From assembly GCA_907163375.1 (NCBI GenBank), contig CAJQUW010011522.1, positions 1 through 64,000 of the forward strand: DNA of 64,000 nt, in the 5' to 3' direction. Source of the DNA: Prostheceraeus crozeri (taxonomy: Eukaryota > Platyhelminthes > Polycladida > Euryleptidae). The notes under the pieces are model-generated. The model saw only the letters and a program-made list of their open reading frames with translations. It ran no database searches and was not told where the DNA came from. Below are positions 46,802-60,304 of this stretch, in pieces. Numbering within the stretch: position 1 is the first letter of the stretch; each line of letters begins with the position of its first letter. Made by a program: the position numbers and the translations under genes.

Positions 46802-48413
46802 AAGAATTGAAGCATGAGACGCTTCCTAAGTCATCAACATGATTATCTTGCTTAACTCATGTAAATCCAAATTTTAATTTAACGGCACACCCATGTTTTA
46901 TAGTTTTGAATACTGGTATGAAACAAACTTCGATGTTTCGCGTGTTTATTTTTCATTATCATTGATCCTATGAACAAAAATGGTGCTGCTGTCAGTCAAA
47001 ACTGAAACTTTGCAATAATGTTAAATTCACAAAAAGTAACTGATATTGTGATGGCTGAAAATATATTTCATTTATGAAGCGTGTTGATATGAGAGCATAA
47101 AATAATTCATAAATCTCCAATATTGATCAACATGAAATTGAGCATCTATTTTTTGTGGTGTAAGTGAAGTGACTACAGGCAGGTTGCAGGGCTATATTGG
47201 ATTGAGGAAAACAATGCAGTGTATCATATATTTCATGACGAAATGAATGAGTCTCTTGTGCTGCACTCACCAAAATAATTTCTCCTACCGGTTGTTATCC
47301 AGGTCGGTGCTTGAATGTTGAAAAGCAGTCACATTCTAGAAAAGAGAGATTATCCTAAGCAACCACAGGATTAGACATTCGTCTGTTCTTCTCTTTTAAT
47401 AGAAAGGACACATTAGAACATGTAGCGCTAATGAAAGGGCTTATCTTCTGACATAACAGCATAGCAATTGAACAATGAGCAGCCAGTTCAACATTAAACA
47501 TGTCAAAATATACGACGTTTCAGTGACTTTTATCAACCGGATCACACAGTAAGGAGACACAGACGATATTAATTTCTACAGAGAGAAGTTTGTAAACGTT
47601 TTTTCGTGCACCTGCTTTGGCTTTGTTTTTAAATAATAATCGGAAGGACCAACATTATCGAGAAAACTTATGCGCAATGCTTCGAATTTGAAGGAATCGT
47701 GTCGATCGGAGCATTCACAGCAATCCGCAAGCGGCGCACGACTATTTTCCCTGTCTCTGTAGAGCATTAAAAATTTCTTTTTGCCCACTTAGTAGGTTCC
47801 CGCATGTTCCATCATTTTGAATCAGTCTGCACTTCCACCAAAGTGACAAGTTTAAACAATTTAATTCTCTGCTCCAATGATACCAATGATTGCGCTTTCG
47901 AAATGTTTTCAGTTGAAAATTGACCACGAACTTATCTTTTAAAGATTCACCGCATAAAATCTCACAATTCTAGATAGGCGCTGATAACTAAACTATTCAT
48001 TTGCCCATTAAGTATCAAAAATGCAATTCTCTATGACCGCGTGGTTACTATGCATGTATTTCCAATATATTTTCGCTTTGCCTTTATATGATTAAAGTCT
48101 TAATATTCAACACATTTTCCTTTTCTGTTTCCATTGATATTGAGTCGAAATATTGAGAATATAATAGCCACGCGGTCGTAAAAAATTGCCTTAATAATGA
48201 TTGAAATATAGATGTCCGACCGATGACAACAGAAAAGAGCTGATTCATTCCGCAATTAAAGGCGCAATCAATGGGTCTAAGGTTCTGTACAAACTGAGGA
48301 AAAATCAGTTTTGTAGATCTCATAGAATCGATCGTGAATCTTTTCATGTTTGGGAGGAGGAAGCCCTATCCCTTATTTGTAAGCGCACAGTAAACTGTAA
48401 ACGTAAATATCCG
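46802..48413. other. Unexplained repeat between hAT and pB1 (copy C)
   Basis: It corresponds to 6,486-8,092 and, in part, to 26,735-27,879. Minus-strand frames at 47,576-47,788 and 48,084-48,347 have partial counterparts in B and A, but with differing lengths and stops. No recognised family. Confidence 0.5.
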
Positions 48414-51400
48414 TTAACCTTCGTACTACGATAATATTTTTACCTGCATCGCCTACGAAATGGGGTACACGAGTACCCCAGCAATCTATCTCTTCTACAG
48501 TATTGCTAAACATATAGTACTCTGATAATTGATCTGATATCCCTTTGCATGCCTCACGAACTTACAGCGGCTTGACGTTAAAAGAACGATTGAGTAGAAG
48601 AAACAACTTCAATTAAAAAAATTTTGCAATTAACTCAAATTTCACTCATCAAAGCAACTACTGCAAATTTGCGAAGTTTGATTGCGAGTGAGAAGAGCAC
48701 ACGGACAAATTGCATTTGAAGCAGCGATTACGGCTCTTTCTGTCCTTTTCTCTGCCGCATTTGTAGCACCTTCCGCTTTCTGATAGTGGTTCGTGTTGGC
48801 TGGCTAAAGTCCTCCTCAGCGATGAAGCCGCAGTTTTCGGCAGCTTGACGCAGGAGCTTGGAGACACCCACAAAGCCAGTTTGAACCCATTTCCTCATTC
48901 TTTTTTCCACTTGGGGAGAAATCAGTTGCTCTCCTAGACACTGTAGACGAAGTTGACGTTGACGACGCTTATCCTTATTCAAAATGTGGGGGAATTTCGA
49001 GCACTCCAAGACGAAGCAGTTATAACCAATAGCATCAAGCATAAAAAAAGAACATTTTTCGTTCAACGAGATGTGCTCCGACGACAGCTGTATTCAGCAA
49101 TGAGCTTGTCGAAAGTGTCAACAGAGCCCTTTGTTATCGATGATTTCTGGTTTGTACACGTTGCATTTACTTGATGGAACCATTTTCTTGCTGTGGTGTT
49201 CTGTTGAAACCAAGACTACTGCTTTTCCTTTCTGATGTGCGTATGATGAAAGCCAAACTTGAAATCCTCATCTTCTCGATGTTTACTTGGTAAAAATGAC
49301 GCAGGAATTTGAGGCTTGTTCAGCCTGAGCGTGCCCAGCAGCGTAAGTCCATTTTCCCATAGTTTTTCTTCTAGCTCAATGGATGTGAAGAAGTTGTCCG
49401 TGGTTATTCCTCGTCCAGTTTTATTGAGGGGTTTTGTAAGCTATAAGACAACATTCAAGCCGCTATTCTTTCTTCGAACTCCACCTCCATTTTCCTTACC
49501 AAGGTAAACTTGGACATTCGTGAGATAGGCAGTATCTATGTCGCATAGGCAAAAATACTTCAATCCATATTTCGCGGGCTTGCTTGTCATGTATTGTCTA
49601 AATCGACAACGTCATCGAAACGAATACAATGCCTCATCAACACAAACATGTGTTCCTGGTTCGTAAGCCTTACGAATATTATTTTGAAATTCTTTGAACA
49701 CAATCCATTTTTCGGAATTTGTCATCTGATTTACATCGACGAGTAACATCATCAAAAGAAATGTAGCGGCTTATTGTAGAAAATCTGTCACAAGACATAA
49801 CCAATACGGCTATCTCTAGGTAATGCATCGATGTTGGTTTCCAGAATTCTGCTACATCAATCTTTCTTTTCTTCGTCACTCCGAAAAGTAAAAGCAAAGA
49901 AAAATATCCAGTAATTTCTTCATCAGAAAGCTCCTCTACATCATCCGGTAGTCTCTTGTATGTACACTCCACGACTTGCCAAATCATTGTTGAGGTAAAT
50001 AAACAGTTGAAAAAATCAATTAGCTCGCAACAGTTTCTGATATGTATTTGTTCTCCTGATCTCACAGTGACAATATTGCGCTGGCGATAGGCTGAAGAAT
50101 GTGGAGGGTGGTTTGACCATTTCGTTCCGTCTTTTCCGGTAAATATATCTTCTTCATCGTCGCTGTAGCTCTCCTCAGAATGGGGTGAATCCTTCTCACT
50201 CTCATCGCTTCCGAAAGCTTCAACGAAATTGTCCTCTTCATCACTACTTATGTCGCCCATTCCACCAGTGTCGTCGATTTCGCTGGCAATCCCATACTCG
50301 GCAATAGGCTGCGCAACTTTCAATACTGTCAATTTCCTGGCCATCGCTCATTAGAAATGATGTCAGAACAAGCTTGTGAATTCAACCGTACTGTGTAAGG
50401 TAAAGCGTGATCTCTATGCTGCGGACGCGCGCGTATTGTGTACCTCACGGCGTAGCGACAGCAAACAATCGTCATATCGTTTGAAGAGAGACATTGTCGT
50501 TTGCTTTAGTGTATTATTCTAGCATGATTGCGACTGAAAGACGCTGCTAGGCCTGAGCCACACTGCAAGCTTTTCGAAGCGTCTCCGAGCAAAGCGATTT
50601 GCTGCAAATATAAAGTCACCGTTATAGGAATTGAAAACTGCCACACACAATGGGCAAAACAAAACGGTTATACCTTCACAGAAGTTAGCTTGCTCGAGAC
50701 TTGGCTTACTTTGTCTTGGCGTACTTTGCTATTGGTATGACTGAGGCCTTACACAAATAAATTTCTATTGGTCTTATGCAGAGAAATTTATTATGATTGC
50801 CGGAAATCATGCCGGATTTTCAACTATCTATGTCGTATCAGGGCATAGACTTCTGACACAGGCACTTAAATTTATAAAATAGCAGCAAATAACTAAAAAC
50901 AGACAATCTATTCCTACAGATCTGGGTTATGGACAAGGATAAAGATAGTGACAATAGCATAATAGTCCATAATTTCCAGGCTTGGTTTCCTAGGCGCTAT
51001 GTGCCTGAAAATCATGCCTGAACTTCTATTCTGGATTACGATTACAACGCAGATGAAACCATAAATGAAATTTACGTTTACAGTTAATAAAACCCCTTTC
51101 ATTTATCTTCAGTCGACGGGCAGAGATTCGGATCGCGGCCAATTTGGAAGGAATCTGGATTGCGCAAATTTCTGAAGTAGACTAATCACTTGGCCAGTGC
51201 GTGCAAGCCCACTGGATGTAGTCTGCCAGCTCATTCATGGATTATGCAGTCTGTCAATAGCTCACTGCATTCTTCCAAGGCTTTCCTTAGATCATTATTT
51301 TGTCCTGCCTCTGTGATAGCAAGGATATCATAATCCTTTCTGCAAATCATCGTCAAAATAATATCTGCGCCGACTCCTAAGAGGGGTACCCGTGTAGCCC

Positions 51401-51600
51401 AACAGCAAAAATTAAAACTTTGTTTAATCTTTCTCTTATACACTTCATCATGAACTAACCTCTCTATCTGTCTCATTATGTATCAGTTGAAAGGTTCAAA
51501 CATGTAAAATTGTACTTTTCAATGATAAATATTTTCAGAGAAATCTGCAGTGAAATGGTGCTGGGGTACACCTATACCCCATTTCTTAGTGCAAGGGTTA
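48414..51600 (-). mobile_element. piggyBac element pB1 (copy C)
   Basis: The TTAA at 48,414-48,417 starts the left end (CCTTCGTACTACGA, with palindrome GGGGTACACGAGTACCCC at about 48,463). The right end has GGGGTACACCTATACCCC and GCAAGGGTTA at about 51,600, with the final TTAA damaged exactly as in copy A. This shared defect, absent from B, groups A with C here. Confidence 0.92.
48642..50344 (-). pseudogene. piggyBac transposase pB1, broken (copy C)
   Basis: It is nearly identical to 8,321-10,025. The open N-terminal 221 residues span 49,679-50,344, and the decayed C-terminal region spans 48,642-49,066. A two-base loss near 48,784 shifts the frame within the cysteine-rich domain compared with A. 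It is inactive. Confidence 0.87.
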
Positions 51601-53655
51601 CCAGGGGTTAAATCTGCAGGGGTTCAACAGCTAAAATTATTTTCACGTTTTTTTACAACAGTCTCAACTGTAAATATCCGTAAAATCAGACGTTTGTGTT
51701 ATCTGACATGAACAGATTTTAACTGTTACGTCATTCCAGATCACGTTGTGACGTCATCATTTTAACAAATATTTACAAATTTTTTCTGTTTAACTTAGGT
51801 GTCATTTTTTGACGGTGTACACTTTACAGGACGGAATAAAGAGCTGCAGTATAGTGAACTTTTATTCATATGAGAGTTTTCATTGATAAGATCACTCAAA
51901 GAGAGTATTAACCATGTACATGATCACTTTGTTATTGTGCGTGTTGACTAAGCATCTAATAATTTTGCCATTATTTGTAAAAAGTTGTATATGAATGTTA
52001 GAAGAATTAGGCTTCGATTTGCAAAGTTTGACACCTGTGGGCAATATGGCATATTCTGTTTCTTCGGAAAAGATAAGTTGTAGAACGGCACTGTTCTTTT
52101 GTTAAGTCTTTTAACAGAAATTGTTCTTATGATTGTAAAAAGCTACCGAATTTGTTTTGCATCTCTAAGTTTCACAAATCTCCTTATAAGTTCAGGTTTA
52201 TAGATGTAGCGCGGAACTGTACGAGAACGCAATTGTCTATTGTTCTTAATAAACGCCTGTCGTTGATAGGAGACTTTTTAAACTTTATTGTGAAACCAAA
52301 AGAAATGATAGCGGCTTCCGTTCTTTTTGGAGTGTAAAATCGACCGAAGAATTTTTAGAAATAGCAAATAATAGTAATGCCTTTTCAATACATTTTTTAA
52401 TGATATTTCTACGTTGTGTACCAACCTCAATCATAATGATATTTTTGTATATTTGTTTGAATTATTGAAGTTAGTTTTCAATTCAACGTAAAGAAGATTC
52501 CTCTGTGTTGGTTTTAAAAAGACATTTTTAGCTTGTAAAACATACATAAATTATAATTGCTTTAGTTTGGAAAAATTTAGAGCCGCAATTAAGTTTGCTA
52601 TTTTGGAGGTTTAGTGTTTAAATAAGAAAAAGGTATACCTATAGGGGTAACTGTAGTCCCTTATTGGCTGATGTGTTTTTGTGTAACTGTGAGTTTGTTT
52701 TTATGAAGTCATTGTTTTCGGATAATAGGGTTGGACTAGCTAGACTGTTGTCGAATACCACACGTTAGATAGATGATATCTGTTTGCTCAACTATAATCA
52801 TTTCGATACTTTGTTAGCTAGAATTCATCCCCTGATTTGAAAGCAGAGAGAAATGGAACCAGAAACACTTCTTCTCAATACCTTAATGTCAAGTTGAACG
52901 TTGATCATGATGAATTGCACACCACCGCTTTTCATAAAGTGGATAAGTTGATTTTTGTTAGCCTTTCTGGTCTGTTCACATCTTTCTTGTATAATTGATT
53001 TTATTGTTCTGTGCGCCTAATGTTCTATTTTCTATATGCAGCAGCGTGCAAGTACCCGTTGACCGCCGTGAACGCCTATCAGTCCTTTTTAGAACTAGCA
53101 TAATTAACTACTGTATTCATTATTTTGTATCATTATGTTTTAAGTAAACTAACCTGACTTCTTCATTGATTCTTGATTACAACTAAACTTGGCGTTCTTA
53201 ATCACGTGACTGTCAGCAACAACAGGAGACTGCAATCACTTTCTGTTAACCTATCACGGAAACTCAAGCATCAATGCATCAATGCTCAACATCAAGCATC
53301 GAGCACCGGCAAAGCGGAACTGCAGACATGTCTGAGTCTGAACAAAAGAGAACAGAAGATGGAAACAAACACTCGATGAAATATTTGTGAATGTTTTAGG
53401 TCATCACCTAATAATCCTTGACAAATCACACACTCCGGAAGCGAAACAGAAAAGGAAAAAGCTTTGGCTGATTTCTCGGTCGCTTTAAAAGTTACAATAG
53501 AGCCTTTTCTTCAAGTCATTGCTGCAGTGACTATCACCGTTCATGATGATAATGAGGACTCTCTTAATTGCAATTAAGTGGATGAAATTGCCTTATGAGT
53601 AAAGATTTGATGTCACAATATTGTGAGCCAAATATTTCTGTTTCCTTGTGCAAGT
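51601..53655. other. Flank between pB1 and pB2 (copy C)
   Basis: The left 220-270 bp match copy A best; from about 51,876 it matches copy B best (see the mosaic finding). It contains the empty TA site near 53,055 corresponding to the element in A. No gene is supported. Confidence 0.55.
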
Positions 53656-56600
53656 TTAACCCTCGCACTACGAAATGGGGTACATGTGTACCCCAGCTAT
53701 AATAATTTGCAGATATCTATGAACATATGTTTTCTTGATAAATTTACTCCGGAGTGTTTAAATATCTTAACTTGTTTTATATAACACGGTATTTGAAATT
53801 AGGATAATTTTCATTTTATTAAGTGTTTTCAACGACTTATTACATGTGGGGTACACGTGTACCCCTTTTCGGTGTCCATGGTCACTTTTTTCTTCATGCA
53901 TCATCAAGATAAAAATCAAACTATGTCCACGTAACTTCTCATTCAGCTTGACTAAATGAGAAAATGATATCAGATGTTCAGTTTTCATTGGATTTACATT
54001 TTTCTCGTTGCATTCGTGCCCGTAGCAAGATGGGGGGGGGGAGGGGGGTCTGCCTAGGGGCGCAGGTTCCATTATAATTGCGCCTCAGTGGTAGGGTAAA
54101 AATTATAACTGGGGCCTGGCGGTGCAAAATATGGTCTTGCCCACGGCCGCAGGAAAGCCTTGTTGCGGCCGTGATGGTATTTCATGTAGGCCTTCTCGTC
54201 AGCTTTTCAGAGAAAGATTAGCAGAAATTCATTTCCACGAAATGTATCGAAACCGTCATGATCATCAAGGTTGTGTGAAGCGAGTCATGCAACACTCACG
54301 CATACAATTCATCTGTCATGTAACTGAATGAAAATCTTTTCTTCGCGGGCAGCACGGACAAAGCGTTCGGAAAATCAATACTTACAACAGATTTTGTGTG
54401 TGCGATTGCGCATTCACGTGCCTTCGTGGGGAAGGCAAATCATGACGTAGTGCAGAGCCAATGAGTGAATGAGCGTCGCTCGCGGATTATGCTCTTGCTG
54501 GCGAGGTCCATTTTTCTTGTTTGTCGATTCAGCGATGGCGGCTAAGTACGCAGCAAGGATAGCAGAATTGATTGCTCACAGTGATAGCGAGGATGACCAA
54601 GATGATTTTCTGAATGATATCGAAGACGATGAAGAACAAGATATTGTTGAAATTGACAACCGAAGTGAGAGTTCCTGCTTCGAAGAGAGTGACAATACCT
54701 CCGAAGATGATAGTGTAAACGAAGAGGAAAACTTCAAAGGCAAAGATGGAACTACCTGGTCAGGTCGCCCTCCTCATTCTTCATCCTATCGACGTCACAA
54801 TCTGGTAAGAGTGAGATCAGGAGTGCAAATACCTATTCAGAACTGTATAGAACCGATTGACTTTTTCTCTTGCCTATTTACTCCGACAATGATTCGTCAT
54901 ATTGTTCAATGCACTAATCGAAGAATGCCTGATCAAATAGAAGAAGTCTGTGATGAAGAAATAATGGCATATTTTGGTCTGCTTCTTCTTTTTTTTGGAG
55001 TGACAAAAAAGCGAAAAGTTGATATTGCCGAAATATGGAAGCGAACTTCGATTCATTATTTGGAGATCGCTGCATTAGCCATGCCTCGAGACAGATTTAT
55101 GCAGATCAGTCGTTTTATAACTTTTGATGACGTCTCTTGTCGTACTTCGAATGGTGGCAAGTTTTACAAAATGGATTACATCTTCCAAGAATTTAAAAAC
55201 AATATTCGTACAGCTTACGAGCCTGGATCACACGTGTGTGTAGATGAGACTTTGTACTCTTTCAGAGGTCATTGTCCCTTTCGACAATATATGAAAAACA
55301 AGCCTGCGAGATATGGTTTGAAATATTTCTGTCTTTGCGATGTGGATACTGCGTATCTCATGAATGTGAAAATTTATCTTGGCAAGAACACCGACGACGC
55401 AGCTCGAGCGAAGAACATTGGTATGAATGTTGTTCTCGAATTAACAAAGCCTTTATACAGAACTGGACGTGGAGTTACCACTGATAATTTTTTACCTCTA
55501 TTGAACTATCGGACAGATTATGGGCAAATGGACTTACATTACTGGGCACACTGCGGCATAACAAGCCCCAGATTCCAGCCTCATTTTTGCCGAGCAAACG
55601 TAGAGATATCCATGATAGCCAGTTTGGATTCAGAAGAGAAAAGACACTCGTTTCTTATGTGCCTCAAAAGAACAAAGCAGTGATATTGTTGTCAACGGAG
55701 CATCACAGTCAAAAAATGATTTTATCAAATACAGGTCCTGAGGTTATTTCGAAACCCGAAATCATTGGTGCTTACAACGCGACAAAGGGTCCTGTCGACA
55801 CATTTGACAAACTCGTGAATGAATACACCTGTCGTCGCAATACTCGGCGTTGGACGAAGAATGTTTTGTTTTTCCTTGTGGATGCAGTCGGTTACAACGC
55901 CTTCGTTTTGGAGTGGTCAAAACTTCCACAAAATTTTCAAAGAAATAAGAAACGTCAACGCCGATTGCGCCTTGAATGCCTCGCAGAACAGTTGATTGCA
56001 GAACAAATGAAAAACCAAATCAACAAGTGGAAAGACACTTCATTTGTCGGTGTACCTACGTACTTGCGTGAAGCAGCGCAAAGACGCGGGCTTTTGGACG
56101 CTTCATTGGACTCAGAACCACCGACAAATTTCGGAACTGGACGATGTCAAAAGTGTGGCAGAGAGAAGGACCGCAAGAGTCGAAATCGTTGCCACAAATG
56201 CAACATGTATGTCTGTGTGGATCATTCGCAACCAAATTATCTGGTTTGCCGTGATTGTTTTCAGTCGTAAAACACTTGTTCAATTTTAGAATAAATTTTC
56301 TTGTTCGCAGCCACATTTTATGGTTTACTGTGATTCTTTACAGTCGTAAAACACTTACCTAATTCAAAAAATAGATATTTTTGCTCGCAGTCAAATTTTC
56401 TGCTTTCCTGTGATTGTCTCCGGTAGTAAGTTACCTGTTCAATTTGAAAAATAGATACTTTTGATTTTTCATATAATTTTGTCTTTTTTTCTTTCAACTG
56501 AGGACTCTTAAGTGATCAGATCAACAGGTGCTATGTAGAGATTATTATTTTATCTTATTCAGCAATAATCTCCACCACAGATATCAATAAAACATAAAAA

Positions 56601-56672
56601 ATCTCTGGGGTACGTGTGTACCCCATTTCGTAGGCATTGCTGCCCAAAATATTTTCGGAGTACGAGGGTTAA
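53656..56672 (+). mobile_element. piggyBac element pB2 (copy C), complete
   Basis: The element is bounded by TTAA at 53,656-53,659 and 56,669-56,672. The ends are CCCTCGCACTACGAAATGGG (left) and TTTTCGGAGTACGAGGG (right). G-rich palindromes are GGGGTACATGTGTACCCC (about 53,678), GGGGTACACGTGTACCCC (about 53,848) and GGGGTACGTGTGTACCCC (about 56,607). The transposase reads rightward, opposite to pB1. The ends are clearly related to those of pB1. The left interior (about 54,015-54,140) carries a run of G and GC-rich text that may be a small separate insertion. Confidence 0.94.
54535..56270 (+). pseudogene. piggyBac transposase pB2, single frameshift (copy C)
   Basis: It is almost complete. Order: an acidic N-terminus (DSEDDQDD...EEE); the first catalytic Asp at nt 55,243 in DETLYSFRG; the second at 55,493 in TDNF; then a frame change in the T run at 55,498-55,503. 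The rest is open at 55,587-56,270, with the third Asp at 55,797 in GPVDTFDKL, and a C-terminal cysteine-rich zinc domain (CQKCGREKDRKSRNRCHKC...CVDHS...CRDCF). I place the start at 54,535 (MAAKYAAR) because it aligns with pB1; an in-frame upstream Met lies at 54,469. The first open piece runs on out of frame to 55,683. Confidence 0.9.
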
Positions 56673-56924
56673 GACATCATCATGATGCAAATTGGATAGT
56701 GTGTGCAAAGGGATAAAATTAAAATCACTTACTGCATTCTGGTATGTACATTTTGACGAAATCCGAATCATATTGAATACCAGAAATACTTGTGCGCTAC
56801 TTTCATCCGAATTGATATTACAACCGTTATCATGAAATTTTTTATTCCATATGCAGTGATTTTGATATCATTACGTCAAATTCAACTTTTGACAACAATA
56901 GCCTGTGATGTGTCAAAATTCGTC
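56673..56924. other. Flank right of pB2 (copy C)
   Basis: This 250-bp stretch is seen only here. It ends where similarity to copy A resumes (A 14,109). No feature is recognised. Confidence 0.4.
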
Positions 56925-58711
56925 GAAATTCTGTTTTTATACTTGGCTATGTAGGACTGTCACCAAATAATTGAAGGATAATCCACTATTGAAAATGGGT
57001 GGTACATATTTAATAGATCAGCAGTGACATTGTAGTACATACAGTCCGTTTCCTAAATCGTTGCACAGCCCGAAAAGCTCTTTTATCTCTTGCTAAGTCT
57101 CATCAAATTTAACCCTTGGCTGCTTTAGCTCATGTAATTGATTACTGTACTTATTCACTTGGTCAGTCGAGACACTTGCTGGGTTTAGAAAACATTGTGG
57201 TGTGCCTAATTAAATGAAGTCATTAGTAATTAGAAAAATTATTCATCATCAAATCATAGCTGATCATGTCATAACTGCTCCCGTTTCCAGTCATCATTGA
57301 ATGAGATGCTAAAACTCTTGTCGACTCACTTATCGGGCGCAGCAACTACGACGTGAAGAGATTGCTATTGCTTGTGAACAGGTGGCGAGTCTCAGTCTGA
57401 CGCCAATGCTTTGTGTGCGCACAGATCAAGGATTCGAAATCCTGACCTCCACCGAGAGAAATGATGACTCACCCGATGGCTGAATATGGGAACAATACGA
57501 ATTTGAGGTTTGCCAGTGAACGGATGAGCAGATTGTGATGAAACGTACATATTCTTGGAGCTGATAACACCAGCATTTTTTTAAACTCAAACTCGAAAGC
57601 GAAAGTTAGTGAAAAATCAAGCAAACGTGTTAATTGAGTAAAACTACACCAAATGTTGTTGAAATTCGAAAAAAAATTATATCATTTGAAAGCTTAACAC
57701 AAGCCTGATTGAATAGTGATAATCGTAATTTTCTGTTTTGCGTAGTTTAGTCTGTAGGCATCGGTGAATGAATTGACCAAAATTCGTACTTTTATGTCTG
57801 CTGACCACAACTGACCAGACACAACTTAATTGCTCAGCCCAATCGAAGTACTAAACACATCCTTTCACATGGCATGAAGTTCATTGAAACTGACCACCTT
57901 CATCAATGAAAAAATCATGTCAGACTTTTTTAGCAGCATTTTTTTGGTAAAACTTATTTGTACTGTATCTTTTTGTACATTCAACGAATCTTAAAATCTT
58001 TACATCATGATGAAGCTGAGTGATAGTTCACACTGTCTGTCAGTTTTCATTACAGAATTCTGTCGTCTTCATGTTAAAGTCCTGCATCAAAGGAAACGTT
58101 CAGTGTTCTTTCAGAAGGCCTACTGACCATTTAGGAAAGTAAATGTATGCCAAAATAATCTATGGAGCACAAGGTTTCATGTGATATATCGTTTATTAAA
58201 ATTGAACAAGTAATTCAACACGAAAATTACATTTGAAAATAGGTTAACTTTTTGTGCAAATATTGATGAAACGGTCTGTACACGCACATGTTTATGCACT
58301 ATGTACAGAACACCATGTATTGTGACTGCCTTAAAACTCATGTGCTATATGAAAACAAAAGGCAAAAGACACAGTTGACCAAACGACGGGAGATCATGTT
58401 CATAGTCGCGAAAAGTAAAAAAAGTAACTTACCTGTTTTATGGTCGAAAGTTGTATTAACGTTAAGTCAGCAAAGTTAGTAAGACAATACTTCGGAGTCC
58501 CGCGCCTTCAATGATCGATGTGACTAGATGGACCATAAAACAGCGGAGTTGCTTTTTTACTTTTCTCGAGTCAAGACAAAACAAACCATGAAAGGCATTG
58601 TGATCAAACCGACAAGGAATTAAAGAAGCATGCCATCCCCTGGCTTCAGAGCGTAGCCACAGGATGGAATTCTGTCGTAAAAAGAACACGAGAATTCTTT
58701 GCAGAAGTTCG
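56925..58711. other. Shared flank before Penelope fragment (copy C)
   Basis: It matches 14,109-15,908. The minus frame at 58,462-58,689 has no counterpart of equal length in A and no recognised domain. Nothing supported. Confidence 0.5.
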
Positions 58712-58942
58712 ATGCACTTAAACTCTCGTCGGCTATTCTATCACACAGTACTAATATTTGCAGAAAATATCTGCTTTTACTTTGCACATTCGATTTAGGC
58801 CATTATATAATTGCCTTCAGGACGTAGACAACGACGCCTTTGGATGTGAAAGATGCGACATTTCATCAAAGAAATGACTACAAAATCTTTAACATATTGA
58901 GCCCAGGCGCTTCGGAGAACTTCGCTTCATTCTATCATCCTT
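58712..58942. repeat. 230-bp repeat next to Penelope fragment (copy C)
   Basis: This is the single copy of the repeat found twice in A (15,909-16,138 and 16,775-17,002), directly left of the minus-strand GIY-YIG fragment. Confidence 0.75.
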
Positions 58943-58951
58943 TATTTACGA

Positions 58952-59494
58952 CCAAATTGCAATTTCAAAGACAATGTCTTCTTCGTCAGTGGTTTAAATA
59001 TAAAAGCACGCTTTAAAATCAATCAGTCATCAAAAGAAGAGAAAATTTAGTCCTATAGAAAGCTACAAACGTAAAAACAATGGTAGTGAAGTAGTGTTGC
59101 TGTTTAACAATAAAGACCTGTCAGTAGCGGCAATGAGTACAGATTCTGCGGTACGAGTATTATTCGTTCGGGCAATGACAGAGAAAGCGGAATTATCGTT
59201 CACATGGTTATGCAAGGTGATTTCAGTTGGCAGGGGGCGACCTTTGATGTGTTCGTTAATTCTAGTTTGCAAATGCCTAGTGGTCTCACAAATGTAACAC
59301 TTTGGACAGTGTTCACAAGAAAATTTGTAAATGACATTTGAGGAGAGACCAATAGGCATTCTGCTTTTTCTATGAAAGAAGTTCGCAGTTTTGGTAGTCT
59401 TGAAAACAATAACAATTTTGGAATCATTCAGAATCTTGTTCAACTAATGAACACGATTGCGAATTTCCATTTCTGACTCTTTAATGTATGGCAA
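58952..59494 (-). pseudogene. Penelope-like GIY-YIG fragment (copy C)
   Basis: It matches 16,148-16,690. It is open at 59,063-59,443, with a stop introduced just upstream where A has Arg (text CAACTAATG against CAACCGATG). It has the same C-terminal endonuclease region and the same Tyr-Ile-Cys in place of Tyr-Ile-Gly. It is 5'-truncated against an AT-rich tract (59,500-59,560). Confidence 0.85.
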
Positions 59495-60015
59495 TTTCCA
59501 GTACACAATTTATTTTACTTAATTATTTTTTAATTTTTATTTTTTTTAATTAGTGATCTATCTATGAAAATCTATCTCAGTTCTAAAGAGAAGAGTGCTA
59601 GAATTATCGAACTTACTTTCACAGAAGTACTTAAATGCTTGCTGAGTACAAATATGTGCTGACACATCAATGTCAATAAATTCAGTGAGTCAGCATGCCG
59701 CTGGTAATGACGCCGTGCACTTCTACTATTTGTCTATTCCTATCTAAAGACAGAGTGTGCATTGTTGACGAGCAGTGACGGTGGGAGCAAGTGGCGCCAA
59801 TCAAACGGTCAACATAGTGTTCTTAGTTTCTGAAGCAAAATGATCACTCGGGTCGCTTCTGTCTCAGGTAACGAGCGCTGAGAAAATGACGGCTTTGCGT
59901 TCCTGCATGTTGAAGTGGGTACAAAATGAAACAAGAATCCATTCTGCAAACATAATTCTGTGACATTTTATCGATATCCTCTTCATGAACCTAAGACATC
60001 AATTAGGATCGAAAG
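59495..60015. other. Flank before minisatellite (copy C)
   Basis: An AT-rich tract is followed by sequence shared with 17,600-18,027. It includes the 27-mer at 59,844-59,870 also found inverted at 39,027-39,053. No gene. Confidence 0.5.
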
Positions 60016-60161
60016 CATCCTCACCGACAGTGCTTTGAGCCCTGCCAATGTCTACCAATCTCTCCGACTGCATTTTGATTACAGCCAACGTTTGCCATCC
60101 TCTCCGACTATCATTTGAGTCCTGCCAACGTTTACCCACTTCACCGACTGCTCTTTCATTC
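60016..60161. repeat. 40-bp minisatellite (copy C)
   Basis: This is the same array as 18,028-18,173: a partial unit plus three 40-bp units starting at 60,042, 60,082 and 60,122. The unit number is unchanged between copies. Confidence 0.85.
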
Positions 60162-60304
60162 TTGTGCATATCTTATTGATCCAAATGCATCTGTGTTGAA
60201 TTGCCAAAGCAGCTCTTCGATGGATGTGCGTATGTGATATAGCGGGCTACATATGCCGCATGGCACTTTTCGATATAGTTGAGGTTCTAGTTCTATGTAA
60301 CTCA

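Noticed and set aside
53660..53700. G-rich palindromes as transcription terminators or operators
   Set aside because: They occur at the same place inside transposon ends in an animal-type genome; a transposon-end role fits better.
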